DNA of 64,000 nt, from positions 3,596,001-3,660,000 of the forward strand of contig NZ_CP139487.1 in NCBI RefSeq assembly GCF_034259205.1. The letters are read 5' to 3'. A program made the translations under genes and the position numbers. The notes under the pieces were generated by a model. It was not told where the DNA came from and searched no databases. It was given only the letters and a program-made list of their open reading frames with translations. The DNA is from Peredibacter starrii (GTDB lineage Bacteria > Bdellovibrionota > Bacteriovoracia > Bacteriovoracales > Bacteriovoracaceae). Each line of letters begins with the position of its first letter. Position 1 is the stretch's first letter. Below, in pieces: positions 17,274 through 25,360 of this stretch.

Positions 17274-18844
17274 CCGTTCATTTTATCCAAGAAAGCGATG
17301 TTGGTCTTCGTATCTCTCATACGTTCAAGGATAAATTCCATAGAATCCATAGTATTCATAGGGTTAAGTACTCGACGAAGGACGAACACTCTCTGAAGAT
17401 CTTTGTCGGCCATAAGGAGATCTTCCTTACGAGTAGACGATTTGTTGATATCCAGACACGGGAATACACGCTTCTCCATAAGTTTACGGTCAAGCTGGAT
17501 TTCCGAGTTACCTGTACCTTTGAATTCCTCGAAGATAACTTCATCCATACGCGAACCAGTATCGATAAGCGCAGTTGCGATGATTGTAAGGGATCCACCA
17601 TTCTCGATGTTACGAGCGGCACCGAAGAAACGCTTAGGCTTGTGAAGGGCGTTCGAATCCACACCACCCGAAAGGATCTTACCAGACGGTGGAACAACTG
17701 TGTTGTAAGCACGAGCAAGACGAGTGATTGAATCCAGAAGGATCACTACGTGTTGTTTAGCTTCAACCAGACGTTTAGCTTTTTCAATTACCATTTCAGC
17801 AACCTGTACGTGACGAGTAGCAGGTTCATCGAATGTCGAAGAAACTACTTCTGCGCGTACGTTACGCTTCATATCTGTTACTTCTTCCGGACGTTCATCG
17901 ATCAGAAGAACGATAAGTTTTGCTTCCGGATGATTATCAGAGATTGAGTTAGCAATGTCCTGCATAAGCATGGTTTTACCAGCTTTAGGAGGAGCAACGA
18001 TCAAACAACGCTGACCAAAACCTTGTGGAACGAAAAGATCGATCACACGAGTTGAATAGTTAGTTGGTTTTGATTCAAGTTGGATTTTCTTATTCGGATA
18101 AAGCGGAGTTAAGTTATCGAATAGAACCGTTGAACGGTGAGCTTCCGGATCACGGAAGTTAATGTGATTTACTTTTAGAAGTGCGAAGTAACGCTCGCCT
18201 TCTTTCGGAGTACGGATCTGACCTTCAATTGTGTCACCAGTACGAAGACCGAAACGACGGATTTGAGAAGGAGAAACGTAGATATCATCCGCACCTGGTA
18301 GGTAGTTATAAGATGGAGAACGAAGGAAACCGAAACCATCTGGAAGAATTTCTAGAACACCATCACCGAAGATCTCTTCATTATCTTTTGATTTTTTAGT
18401 GAGGAGCGAGAAGATAAGTTCGTGCTTCTTTAAACCGGCCGCGTTTTCAATCTGGGCCTCTTCCGCCATTCTGGTTAGTTCTTCGATGTCTTTTTCACGT
18501 AGTGCACTTAAATGCATTCTGTCTCCAGGATTAGATGGAACTCTATTTGTTTGTTCAGTTGGTGATGAATGTCTTGGCTGATCGTCTTGGAAACGTTGAC
18601 GAGGTTCGCCACGGTGTTCTCCACGATCTCCACCGCGATTTTGCGGATGACGACCACGAGGGCCTTGATCACGATCACCACGATCTTGGCGTGGTGGTCT
18701 CTGCTCACGCGGTTCACGTTGTTCACGTGGCTCGCGAGCTGGTGCTGCTTCTTTTGCTTCAACTTCTGGAGTTGTTTCAGCTTCAGCACTCACGGTTTCG
18801 GTTTGATCATCTTGAACGGATTTTCTTGGTTTTTTGGTTGTCAT
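17270..18844 (-). CDS. rho: Transcription termination factor Rho with long disordered N-terminus
   Basis: Rho is the hexameric RNA helicase that ends transcription. Residues from about 110 on are standard: the Rho N-terminal and cold-shock RNA-binding domains ([16 protein letters not shown]), Walker [10 protein letters not shown], Walker [12 protein letters not shown], and the Q- and R-loop regions. The first 108 residues are extra: low-complexity, acidic then Arg/Gly/Gln-rich (repeated [18 protein letters not shown]), very likely disordered. No good ribosome binding site precedes the ATG. A TTGACA-16-TAAGAT promoter lies upstream. Confidence 0.97.
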   Translation of the reverse strand: MTTKKPRKSVQDDQTETVSAEAETTPEVEAKEAAPAREPREQREPREQRPPRQDRGDRDQGPRGRHPQNRGGDRGEHRGEPRQRFQDDQPRHSSPTEQTNRVPSNPGDRMHLSALREKDIEELTRMAEEAQIENAAGLKKHELIFSLLTKKSKDNEEIFGDGVLEILPDGFGFLRSPSYNYLPGADDIYVSPSQIRRFGLRTGDTIEGQIRTPKEGERYFALLKVNHINFRDPEAHRSTVLFDNLTPLYPNKKIQLESKPTNYSTRVIDLFVPQGFGQRCLIVAPPKAGKTMLMQDIANSISDNHPEAKLIVLLIDERPEEVTDMKRNVRAEVVSSTFDEPATRHVQVAEMVIEKAKRLVEAKQHVVILLDSITRLARAYNTVVPPSGKILSGGVDSNALHKPKRFFGAARNIENGGSLTIIATALIDTGSRMDEVIFEEFKGTGNSEIQLDRKLMEKRVFPCLDINKSSTRKEDLLMADKDLQRVFVLRRVLNPMNTMDSMEFILERMRDTKTNIAFLDKMNG

Positions 18845-18914
18845 GAAATTTTTTGTTTGGGAATTTGGCCGTCGATTAAGATGGCCGGTCGATATAACTG
18901 TCTGATTCCTGACT

Positions 18915-18942
18915 ATCTTAACCCGAAATGCACCAATGTCAA
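18915..18942 (-). promoter_or_regulatory. Sigma-70-type promoter for rho
   Basis: On the minus strand TTGACA (18937-18942) and TAAGAT (18915-18920) are separated by 16 nt. Transcription would start near 18908, giving a leader of about 64 nt before the rho ATG. The -35 is perfect and the -10 matches four of six positions. Confidence 0.55.
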
Positions 18943-19030
18943 TTTCTTGTTTTAGCTCCCTGTATAATCTCTGGATTTCAACGGGTTACAAAAATTTAAC
19001 TACCTACTGGATTAGTCCGTAAATTTTCCG

Positions 19031-19042
19031 TAAAATGAGCGC
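19031..19042 (+). promoter_or_regulatory. -10 box placed for leaderless dinB transcription
   Basis: TAAAAT (19031-19036) is followed by six bases and then the dinB ATG, with no ribosome binding site between. A transcript starting 6-7 nt after the -10 would begin at the ATG itself. No clear -35 is visible. Confidence 0.35.
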
Positions 19043-20113
19043 ATGCGAAAAATCATTCACATTGATATGGACGCGTTCTTTGCGGCAGTCGAAATGCGGG
19101 ACAACCCTGCCCTTCGAAATGTTCCAATGGCCGTGGGAGGATCGTCGGATCGACGTGGAGTGATTTCAACTTCCAACTATGAGGCCCGAAAGTATGGCGT
19201 TCGTTCGGCCATGCCGACCAAGACTGCGCTTAAACTCTGCCCTCACCTGGTTCTGGTCCGCGGAAGAATGTCTAAATATAAAGAGGCCTCCGACATCGTG
19301 TTCGAAATTTTTCATGAGTATACGGACCTCGTTCAAGGTCTATCACTGGATGAGGCCTATCTTGATGTCACGGACTGCGATATGTTTCAAAACTCGGCCA
19401 CCTGGATTGCTCAGGACATCCGTAAAAAAATTTATGAGAGAACCGGAGGGCTCACAGCTTCCGCGGGAATTGCTCCTAATAAGTTGATCGCTAAAATCGC
19501 AAGTGATTATAGAAAGCCGAATGGCCAATTCACTGTCGCGCCCAAAGACATTGAAGACTTTATGAAAACCATTCCGATTGAACGCATTCACGGGATCGGT
19601 AAAGTGACGGCCAAACATATGCATGAGATGGGAATTAAAACTTGTCTTGATATGCAGGGCTACACTCGCAGTGAACTTATTTATCACTTTGGCAAATTCG
19701 GAGACGCGCTTTTTGATTATTGCCGTGGTCACGATGAGCGAGAAGTTGAGACGGAATATGAAAGAAAGTCTCTAGGGACTGAGGAAACTTTTTCTAAGGA
19801 CATTTCCAATTTTGATGAGATGAAAATTCATTTGGTCCGCATGGTGGAAGAAGTTAAAAACGATCTTGCTCACTATGAAGATCGAACTGTAAAAAATCTT
19901 CACGTGAAAATTAAGTATTTCGACTTCAAGCAAACCACCATCGAAAGACAGATGCCTTTTAATGAAGAAAGTTTTGTCTATCTATTAGAAGAACGTTGGG
20001 CCCAGGATCCCCGACCGGTTCGTCTCTTAGGAGTGGGAGTAAAATTTGAAGAGGAAAAGGTCATGGATGAGAACAACTATCAACTCTCGCTTTTGACGGA
20101 ACCAAAGCTTTAA
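19043..20113 (+). CDS. dinB: DNA polymerase IV (Y-family)
   Basis: DinB is an error-prone polymerase used for translesion synthesis. The 356-residue protein has the catalytic motifs IHIDMDAFFAAVE at the N-terminus and SLDEAYLDVT near residue 100, the helix-hairpin-helix IHGIGKVTAKHM, and a C-terminal little-finger domain. It ends LSLLTEPKL; the short QLSLL is a plausible beta-clamp-binding motif. No LexA-like operator is obvious upstream. ruvX follows after 15 nt. Confidence 0.96.
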   Translation: MRKIIHIDMDAFFAAVEMRDNPALRNVPMAVGGSSDRRGVISTSNYEARKYGVRSAMPTKTALKLCPHLVLVRGRMSKYKEASDIVFEIFHEYTDLVQGLSLDEAYLDVTDCDMFQNSATWIAQDIRKKIYERTGGLTASAGIAPNKLIAKIASDYRKPNGQFTVAPKDIEDFMKTIPIERIHGIGKVTAKHMHEMGIKTCLDMQGYTRSELIYHFGKFGDALFDYCRGHDEREVETEYERKSLGTEETFSKDISNFDEMKIHLVRMVEEVKNDLAHYEDRTVKNLHVKIKYFDFKQTTIERQMPFNEESFVYLLEERWAQDPRPVRLLGVGVKFEEEKVMDENNYQLSLLTEPKL

Positions 20114-20128
20114 GCTACAACGAACATC

Positions 20129-20602
20129 ATGTCAGAATTTGCACTACCAACCGATCATCCTCTTCATTTAAAGACCGTTCTTGCGATGGATTTCGGGGAG
20201 AAGTTTATTGGAGTTGCCACTTTTTGCGTGAATCGTGATCCCTTTCCTACCCCATACGGCAGAATTCAAAACACAGGTCCGGATGCCGTCATCAAAGAAC
20301 TCAAACGAATTATTGATGATGAATTTGTGGATCTGATCGTCATTGGCCTTCCGCATTTGACCGATGGGCAAAAGACAAGCACCACTACTAAGGCGCAAAA
20401 TTTTGTGAACTTTATACGGGAGCATTTTACTCTCCCTATTGAGGAGCAAGATGAGACTCTGTCGACTTTTGAGGCCGAATCTCGAATGAAAAATTCCCCA
20501 CGCTATAATTTCCAAGTGGATCTGAAGCAAATTGATGCGGTCGCGGCCAGTGTGATTTTGGAAGATTTTATCCGCCGCACAAAGCATCGTCCTGGTTTAT
20601 AA
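20129..20602 (+). CDS. ruvX: YqgF/RuvX-family RNase H-fold nuclease
   Basis: RuvX/YqgF proteins act in 16S rRNA 5'-end maturation or as Holliday-junction resolvase-like nucleases. The 157-residue product keeps the acidic active-site positions: LAMDFGEKFIGVA near the N-terminus, the Glu of DETLST, and the Asp of KQIDAVAASVILEDF. The first 15 residues are an extra N-terminal tail. It sits between dinB and mltG; the ruvX-mltG neighbourhood is common in bacteria. Confidence 0.88.
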   Translation: MSEFALPTDHPLHLKTVLAMDFGEKFIGVATFCVNRDPFPTPYGRIQNTGPDAVIKELKRIIDDEFVDLIVIGLPHLTDGQKTSTTTKAQNFVNFIREHFTLPIEEQDETLSTFEAESRMKNSPRYNFQVDLKQIDAVAASVILEDFIRRTKHRPGL

Positions 20603-20624
20603 TCTATTGATATAACTCTATCGG

Positions 20625-21662
20625 ATGGATTCGATGCTAAAGAAAACTCTATTCGCAACATTGGTTGCGGCCCCTTTACTTGCACTTATTATGCTTTCAG
20701 TAGTAGTGGCGTTCATCTTTAATCAAAGCTACACAGGCCCGGACAAAACCTTCACTGTAAAAAGTGGAGAAACTTTCGGGAGAATTAACCGTCGTCTTTA
20801 TGATGAAGGTCTTATTCCGAATACTCGTGTGTTCCACTACTACGCTAAATATAAAGGTCTTATGTCGAAGTTTCGTGCCGGTAACTTTACCATCACGACT
20901 GGCTCAAACATGGGGCAAGTATTAGATACATTAGTTTATGGTCAGCCAAATCTTACGAGTGTCACAATTCCGGAAGGAAAAAACATGTACGAGATCGCGA
21001 GGATTTTCGCGAACGCCGGCATCACGACTGAAACGGAATTTCTGGATGCTGTTAAACATCCAGGTCTGATCACCCAATTAAGTGCCCAGGCGCAGAACCT
21101 AGAGGGTTATCTTTATCCTGAGACTTATCGATTCGCTCCTAACACTTCTGCTAAAACAGTTGTGAAGGCCATGATTGATTTATTTAATGAGAGAACTAAA
21201 AACATTGATTTCAATCACCCGTTCTTAAATAAACATCAGGTGATCACTCTTGCCTCAGTGGTTGAAAAAGAAACAGGTGCCAAAGTAGAACGTCCGGCCA
21301 TTGCAGGTGTTTTCACGAATCGTTTGAAAAAGCGCATGCGCCTTCAATCAGATCCCACAACTATCTACGGTATCTGGTCTCGCTATCAAGGTAACATCAA
21401 GAAGGCCGACCTTCTGGAAATGACTCCTTATAATACATATAAAATTCCAGCATTACCTCAAGGCCCGATTTCAAACCCCAGTCTAGAGGCGATCCAAGCT
21501 GTGCTTAATCCTGCTCAACATGATTTCCTTTATTTTGTTAGTAAGAACGATGGAACGCACGTTTTCTCTAAGACCTATCAGGACCATGAGAAAGCAGTTC
21601 AAAGTTTTCAGAGGAATTCAAAGGCAAGAGAAGGAAAGAGCTGGAGAAATCTTAAGCAGTAA
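20625..21662 (+). CDS. mltG: Endolytic murein transglycosylase
   Basis: MltG (YceG) is an inner-membrane lytic transglycosylase that cleaves nascent glycan strands and sets their length. The 345-residue protein has an N-terminal membrane helix (residues 10-30), a LysM-like region (TFTVKSGETFGRI) and the YceG domain with the catalytic Glu in LASVVEKETG and the SDPTTIYG motif. The start could be ATG 20625 or ATG 20634. TATAAC lies 8 nt before 20625, while GGATG lies 8 nt before 20634. It ends exactly where the next minus-strand gene ends. Confidence 0.95.
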   Translation: MDSMLKKTLFATLVAAPLLALIMLSVVVAFIFNQSYTGPDKTFTVKSGETFGRINRRLYDEGLIPNTRVFHYYAKYKGLMSKFRAGNFTITTGSNMGQVLDTLVYGQPNLTSVTIPEGKNMYEIARIFANAGITTETEFLDAVKHPGLITQLSAQAQNLEGYLYPETYRFAPNTSAKTVVKAMIDLFNERTKNIDFNHPFLNKHQVITLASVVEKETGAKVERPAIAGVFTNRLKKRMRLQSDPTTIYGIWSRYQGNIKKADLLEMTPYNTYKIPALPQGPISNPSLEAIQAVLNPAQHDFLYFVSKNDGTHVFSKTYQDHEKAVQSFQRNSKAREGKSWRNLKQ

Positions 21663-23003
21663 TTATTCTTCGATGAAAGATTCTTCGCAGGTCTCGGACA
21701 TTTCCGGGAAGGTCTTATTTACAGCATCATTCCACATGTAAACTGTAGATGACTTCATACTGCGAAGACTCTTTAGTGAGAATTGCAGGAAGAACTTTTC
21801 ATTCTTCGTATCCACCGCCGCTCCGTAAATTCGACCATACTCATCCATTGCACGTTTAAATGTACTATTTGGAAGGGCCATTTCCATCACATAATTATTG
21901 CGAGTGTTATTCAGAGTTGCGATCCAGCTAGCAAGAGGCTTGAAGCACTTTGGATAAACTTCTGCGCGCTGATAATCACCATTCGGAATGAGTTTTACTC
22001 CGAAACTGATGTATTTGCTGGCCGATTCAAGTGAAGCTTCAAGTTTTTTCTTAAGATCAGCAAAGCAGTTACTGTTTGAAAGCATTTCAGAGCGAAGGCG
22101 ATCGACCTTGTTATAGTTCAGGTCTTTTGTACATTCTTTCTCATCCAGCATTTCACTGTTATCGATAGTTGGAGCACAAGCAAAACTTGTGGCATGAAAC
22201 ATCTGTCTTAGCGAAGTTGTAAGAAGGCCGGTCGACTCTAAGTAAGTTCTTAGTTTCGCATCCATATTCGAAGACACGACGGCACGGACTTTACCTTTTG
22301 AATCGAGAATTGGAGCGCCGGTATTTCCATTCTTCATTTCACAGTTGTTGAAAACCATACTTGGTGAAGAGATGTTTGAAGCAAGCGGGTTGATGTAAGT
22401 ATTGTAAGCGGCCTCACAGTACTCACGACGAATAATGGCGGTATAGTCATCTTGTTGGTCCACAAACCATGTTTGATATTCTTTCGCATTGGCCAGACCA
22501 TCACGACTAATACTTGCCTGACGACGATTAGATAAAGGAGTAGAAAGTTCAAGGAAGCTCACATCATCACGCCAAAGAATAGGATCATTGCCGTCTAATT
22601 GAGAAACTTGAAGAACTTGCTTACAGCCCACTCTTTCGGCCGGACGATTCGAAGTTTTTGGAAAAAAGAAGAAAATATCACGACTACAGTCCTGTCCTAC
22701 TAATCTCAAAAGATTTGGTAAACAGCTTGAACTTGTGGCCACTGTATTTTCATTAACCAGAAAACCGGTACAGAAGTTTAGTTTGTTATTGTTAACAACT
22801 GCGATCTTAGTCAGATAGTTAGGGCAGGCCTGATTTCCGTCACACGCAACTTCCTGACGAGAAAGAAGCATGTCCATTTCAGACGGCTCTAGATTTGGAC
22901 GAGAAGCCACGAATTCATTATCGTTCTTGGCCTTCTTCCCGCATCCAACGAAGACACCCATCCCCAACAGCAATGTAGTGGTTAACAAGAAACGCAATGA
23001 CAT
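21663..23003 (-). CDS. Trypsin-like lipoprotein with a degenerate active site
   Basis: The 446-residue product has a lipobox (FVGC, Cys21). Residues about 60-260 look like a chymotrypsin-fold serine protease: an insertion strand FCTGFLVNENTVATSSSCL where TAAHC is expected, WRDDVSFLEL at the Asp site, and KNGNTGAPILDSKG where GDSGGP is expected. The His is replaced by Ser and the nucleophile Ser by Thr, so it is probably an inactive protease-fold protein. The C-terminal 180 residues are unassigned, with more cysteines. It follows the flavin-reductase gene, with stop and start overlapping (TGATG). Confidence 0.75.
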   Translation of the reverse strand: MSLRFLLTTTLLLGMGVFVGCGKKAKNDNEFVASRPNLEPSEMDMLLSRQEVACDGNQACPNYLTKIAVVNNNKLNFCTGFLVNENTVATSSSCLPNLLRLVGQDCSRDIFFFFPKTSNRPAERVGCKQVLQVSQLDGNDPILWRDDVSFLELSTPLSNRRQASISRDGLANAKEYQTWFVDQQDDYTAIIRREYCEAAYNTYINPLASNISSPSMVFNNCEMKNGNTGAPILDSKGKVRAVVSSNMDAKLRTYLESTGLLTTSLRQMFHATSFACAPTIDNSEMLDEKECTKDLNYNKVDRLRSEMLSNSNCFADLKKKLEASLESASKYISFGVKLIPNGDYQRAEVYPKCFKPLASWIATLNNTRNNYVMEMALPNSTFKRAMDEYGRIYGAAVDTKNEKFFLQFSLKSLRSMKSSTVYMWNDAVNKTFPEMSETCEESFIEE

Positions 23004-23485
23004 CAGTAGTCAGCTCCTGACTTACGGATGTGGACCATTGGTTTAGATTCCTCACTCATTTTATAAGAAGAGAGAACTTTGGCGTAAACGATGTCGTGAT
23101 CACCCGGTTTAACCGAATCGATCATCTGACACTCGATAGCAGATTTCGCCTGATTCAAAATGACGCCGCCATTGGCACCAATCTGATGAGGCAACTCGCT
23201 AAACGGATTACTGGCCGGGTCATACCCTTTCCAGAAATGTTTAAGGTAAGACTTGTCGTGGTCGCCGACAATGTTAATCGCAAAAGGTTTACCAGATTTG
23301 ATCAGGTCGTAAGCTGGGCGGCCCGGCTTGATGGCAAGAGAAACGATCATTGGACTAAAAGACGCCTGCTGAACCCAGCTGGCCAGATAGCCATCGATCA
23401 CACCTGTAGCAGTATCTTGTACGGCCACAATAAACAGACCCGAAGGAATATGCCCAACAGAGGTAGCAATATCGCTAAGCAGCAT
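23003..23485 (-). CDS. Flavin reductase-like FMN-binding protein
   Basis: The 160-residue protein matches the flavin reductase-like split-barrel family. Visible are the N-terminal GHIPSGLFIVAVQD, the substrate-site strand FSPMIVSLAIKPGRPAYDLI, and FAINIVGDHDKSYLKHFWKG, with a C-terminal GDHDIVYAKVL. Members reduce free flavin with NAD(P)H or bind FMN in other redox enzymes; the partner here is unknown. GAGGA precedes the ATG. Its stop overlaps the start of the protease-like lipoprotein gene, which may be coincidental to function. Confidence 0.85.
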   Translation of the reverse strand: MLLSDIATSVGHIPSGLFIVAVQDTATGVIDGYLASWVQQASFSPMIVSLAIKPGRPAYDLIKSGKPFAINIVGDHDKSYLKHFWKGYDPASNPFSELPHQIGANGGVILNQAKSAIECQMIDSVKPGDHDIVYAKVLSSYKMSEESKPMVHIRKSGADY

Positions 23486-23707
23486 AAATCCTCGTTTTCA
23501 TTAATGTCATAATTAACCTTAGCGAGCCAAAAGCAGATTTGTCAAATTTGACCTTAAGAAAACCTTAACGCAGAGCTTTTTATTCAATTTTTGGTAAATT
23601 ATTGCCGATAAGATGTGTCACTTGAGTCGTGCCCCCTATACCTTTAAAATAGAGGGAAGTGGGTCGTTTTCAAGGCTCGTTTATTATCGGACTCCAGGGA
23701 GGATCCT

Positions 23708-24079
23708 GTGGATAAAAAGAAATTGGAACATTTCAAAGAGTTGCTGCTGAAACAACGTCAGCAAATCTTGAATGTAGGCCTTCTTAACAAATCTGAGGAC
23801 TTGCATGTTGCGGAAGAGGATCTTTCGGACGAAACAGACCTTGCTTCTTCACTTATTCAACAACAATTGAACTGCACGATCCGTGATCGCGAATATGCAA
23901 AACTACGCCGTATCGATGCTGCTCTTGATAGAATCGCAGAAGGTACTTACGGCCACTGTGAAGAGTGTGACGAAGAAATCGGTATGAAACGTCTGGAAAA
24001 CCAGCCATGGGCCGAACTTTGTATTACTCACGCTGAAGAAAAAGAGCGTGAAGAATCGCAGGTTTGGAAACAGGCCTAG
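23708..24079 (+). CDS. DksA/TraR-family regulator with CCCH zinc site
   Basis: DksA-type proteins enter the RNA polymerase secondary channel and adjust transcription, often with ppGpp. The 123-residue product has an N-terminal coiled coil (LEHFKELLLKQRQQIL, then LSDETDLAS with acidic tip residues) and a zinc ribbon CEECDEEIG...CITH. The last ligand is His, so the site is Cys3His rather than the usual Cys4. It starts with GTG, supported by GGAGG 6-10 nt upstream. A strong terminator follows, so it is a single-gene unit. Confidence 0.9.
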   Translation: MDKKKLEHFKELLLKQRQQILNVGLLNKSEDLHVAEEDLSDETDLASSLIQQQLNCTIRDREYAKLRRIDAALDRIAEGTYGHCEECDEEIGMKRLENQPWAELCITHAEEKEREESQVWKQA

Positions 24080-24100
24080 TCCTAAATTCAGTCCTAATCA

Positions 24101-24127
24101 AAAGGACCCTTCAAGGGTCCTTTTTTT
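24101..24127 (+). terminator. Intrinsic terminator after the DksA-type gene
   Basis: GGACCC (24104-24109) and GGGTCC (24115-24120) are separated by TTCAA and followed by eight T. The stem can be extended by A-T pairs. Confidence 0.9.
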
Positions 24128-24142
24128 ATGCCCAAAAGTTAG

Positions 24143-24159
24143 TGTCTATATATTAGACA
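24143..24159. promoter_or_regulatory. Inverted repeat, possible operator
   Basis: TGTCTA and TAGACA are separated by 5 nt, a spacing that fits one turn of DNA and a dimeric regulator. It lies 140 nt before the subtilase start. Nothing else identifies a binding protein. Confidence 0.25.
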
Positions 24160-24247
24160 ACTCTCACAAATCAGACACCCAAACCCACCTAACCCCTGAA
24201 TACCCTATCCCCAAACTTGGCAAACGGCTTGCTTTACATAATTACAC

Positions 24248-24265
24248 GGAAGCTTGAACGCTTCC
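24248..24265 (+). promoter_or_regulatory. Short hairpin in the subtilase leader
   Basis: GGAAGC and GCTTCC form a perfect 6-bp stem with a 6-nt loop, 33 nt before the protease ATG and upstream of its ribosome binding site. It may stabilise the mRNA 5' end; no terminator-like T run follows. Confidence 0.3.
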
Positions 24266-24298
24266 CCTTTTGAACTTTAACCGTGGTAAGGATTGGGA

Positions 24299-25339
24299 AT
24301 GAAAAAAGCTGTTAAAACACTCTTCGTAGTAGCCCTCAGCTTAAAGCTTTCAGTAGCAGCAGCTGCCGGTCTAGCTTACAACCCAGAACTTCTTATCTCT
24401 CGTTACGCTTCATGGGGTATCGATCCAGATAAACACCTGGCCTCTATCAATCTGAAAGAATCTTGGAACAACTTCAAAAAGAACAAAGATATCGTAGTTG
24501 CCGTAGTTGATACTGGTATCCAGGGTGACCACGCTTTCCTAATCAATAATATCTACGTTCCACACGGGAAAGTTTCATCAACAAATTTTGGTGTAGATTT
24601 CTCTGGCGAGAAAGTAACAAATGCTCCAACAGATGCTCACGGTCACGGAACTCACGTTGCCGGTATCGTGAAGTCGATCTTCCCAGAAGTTAAAATCCTG
24701 GCCCTTAAATATTACAATCCAAAAGCTTCTGGTCAGGCGAACCTAGATGCAACTATCAAAGCTCTTAAATATGCTGTTGATAATAACGTTGATGTCATCA
24801 ACTACTCTGGCGGCGGTCCTGAAGCTTCAGTAGAAGAACTTCGCGTTCTTAAAGAAGCTGAAAAGAAAGGTATCCTTGTTATCGCAGCAGCTGGTAACGA
24901 GCGTTCAAACATTGACGACAAGCGCCACGCTTACTACCCGGCTTCATACGGTCTATCTAATATCATTACTGTTGGTGCTCACGATGATGGTCTTAACATA
25001 ATCCCTTCTTCTAACTACGGTAAGAACTCAGTTGATATCGCAGCTCCTGGTCACCGCATCCGTTCAGCGATTCCAAATAACGGTGCTGGTTATATGACTG
25101 GTACATCTCAAGCGACTGCTTTCGTAACTGGTGTTGCTGCTATGATTAAGTCAAAGCACCCATCTCTTAAATACGATCAAATCAAGAACATCATCCTTTC
25201 GTCTTCTCTTAAAGTGAAAAACTTTGATGGTAAGATCCTTGGTGCTGGTAAACTTGATGCTGGTCGCGCAATCGAACTAGCTGATCAAGTGAACAATAAA
25301 CTTGGTACTCCAGCTGCTCGCGCTGTAGCTAACCGTTAA
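24299..25339 (+). CDS. Secreted subtilisin-family serine protease
   Basis: The 346-residue protein is an S8 peptidase with an intact triad: Asp in VVDTGIQGDH (about residue 75), His in HGHGTHVAGI (about 115), and Ser in GTSQATAFVTG (about 270), plus the oxyanion Asn in AAAGNE. A signal peptide (VALSLKLSVAAAAG) exports it. A short region between signal and catalytic domain might be a vestigial propeptide, much shorter than usual. ATG 24299 is chosen because AAGGA lies 6 nt upstream; a TTG two codons earlier is less likely. It may act in prey or nutrient digestion, which is inference. Confidence 0.93.
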   Translation: MKKAVKTLFVVALSLKLSVAAAAGLAYNPELLISRYASWGIDPDKHLASINLKESWNNFKKNKDIVVAVVDTGIQGDHAFLINNIYVPHGKVSSTNFGVDFSGEKVTNAPTDAHGHGTHVAGIVKSIFPEVKILALKYYNPKASGQANLDATIKALKYAVDNNVDVINYSGGGPEASVEELRVLKEAEKKGILVIAAAGNERSNIDDKRHAYYPASYGLSNIITVGAHDDGLNIIPSSNYGKNSVDIAAPGHRIRSAIPNNGAGYMTGTSQATAFVTGVAAMIKSKHPSLKYDQIKNIILSSSLKVKNFDGKILGAGKLDAGRAIELADQVNNKLGTPAARAVANR

Positions 25340-25348
25340 TAATTACCC

Positions 25349-25360
25349 TACAATGAAGGG
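25349..25360 (+). promoter_or_regulatory. -10 box six bases before the lnt ATG
   Basis: TACAAT (25349-25354) is followed by GAAGGG and then the lnt ATG. The six bases could serve as a very close ribosome binding site, or the transcript may be leaderless. No good -35 is visible. Confidence 0.35.

Noticed and set aside
18535-18846. Open frame on the plus strand, rich in His and Asp, opposite the rho N-terminus
   Set aside because: It is the mirror of the Arg/Gly-rich low-complexity codons of rho and lacks a ribosome binding site.
23541-23552. 12-bp palindrome GTCAAATTTGAC upstream of the flavin reductase gene as an operator
   Set aside because: It is AT-rich and short, overlaps a possible TTGACA, and nothing else supports it.
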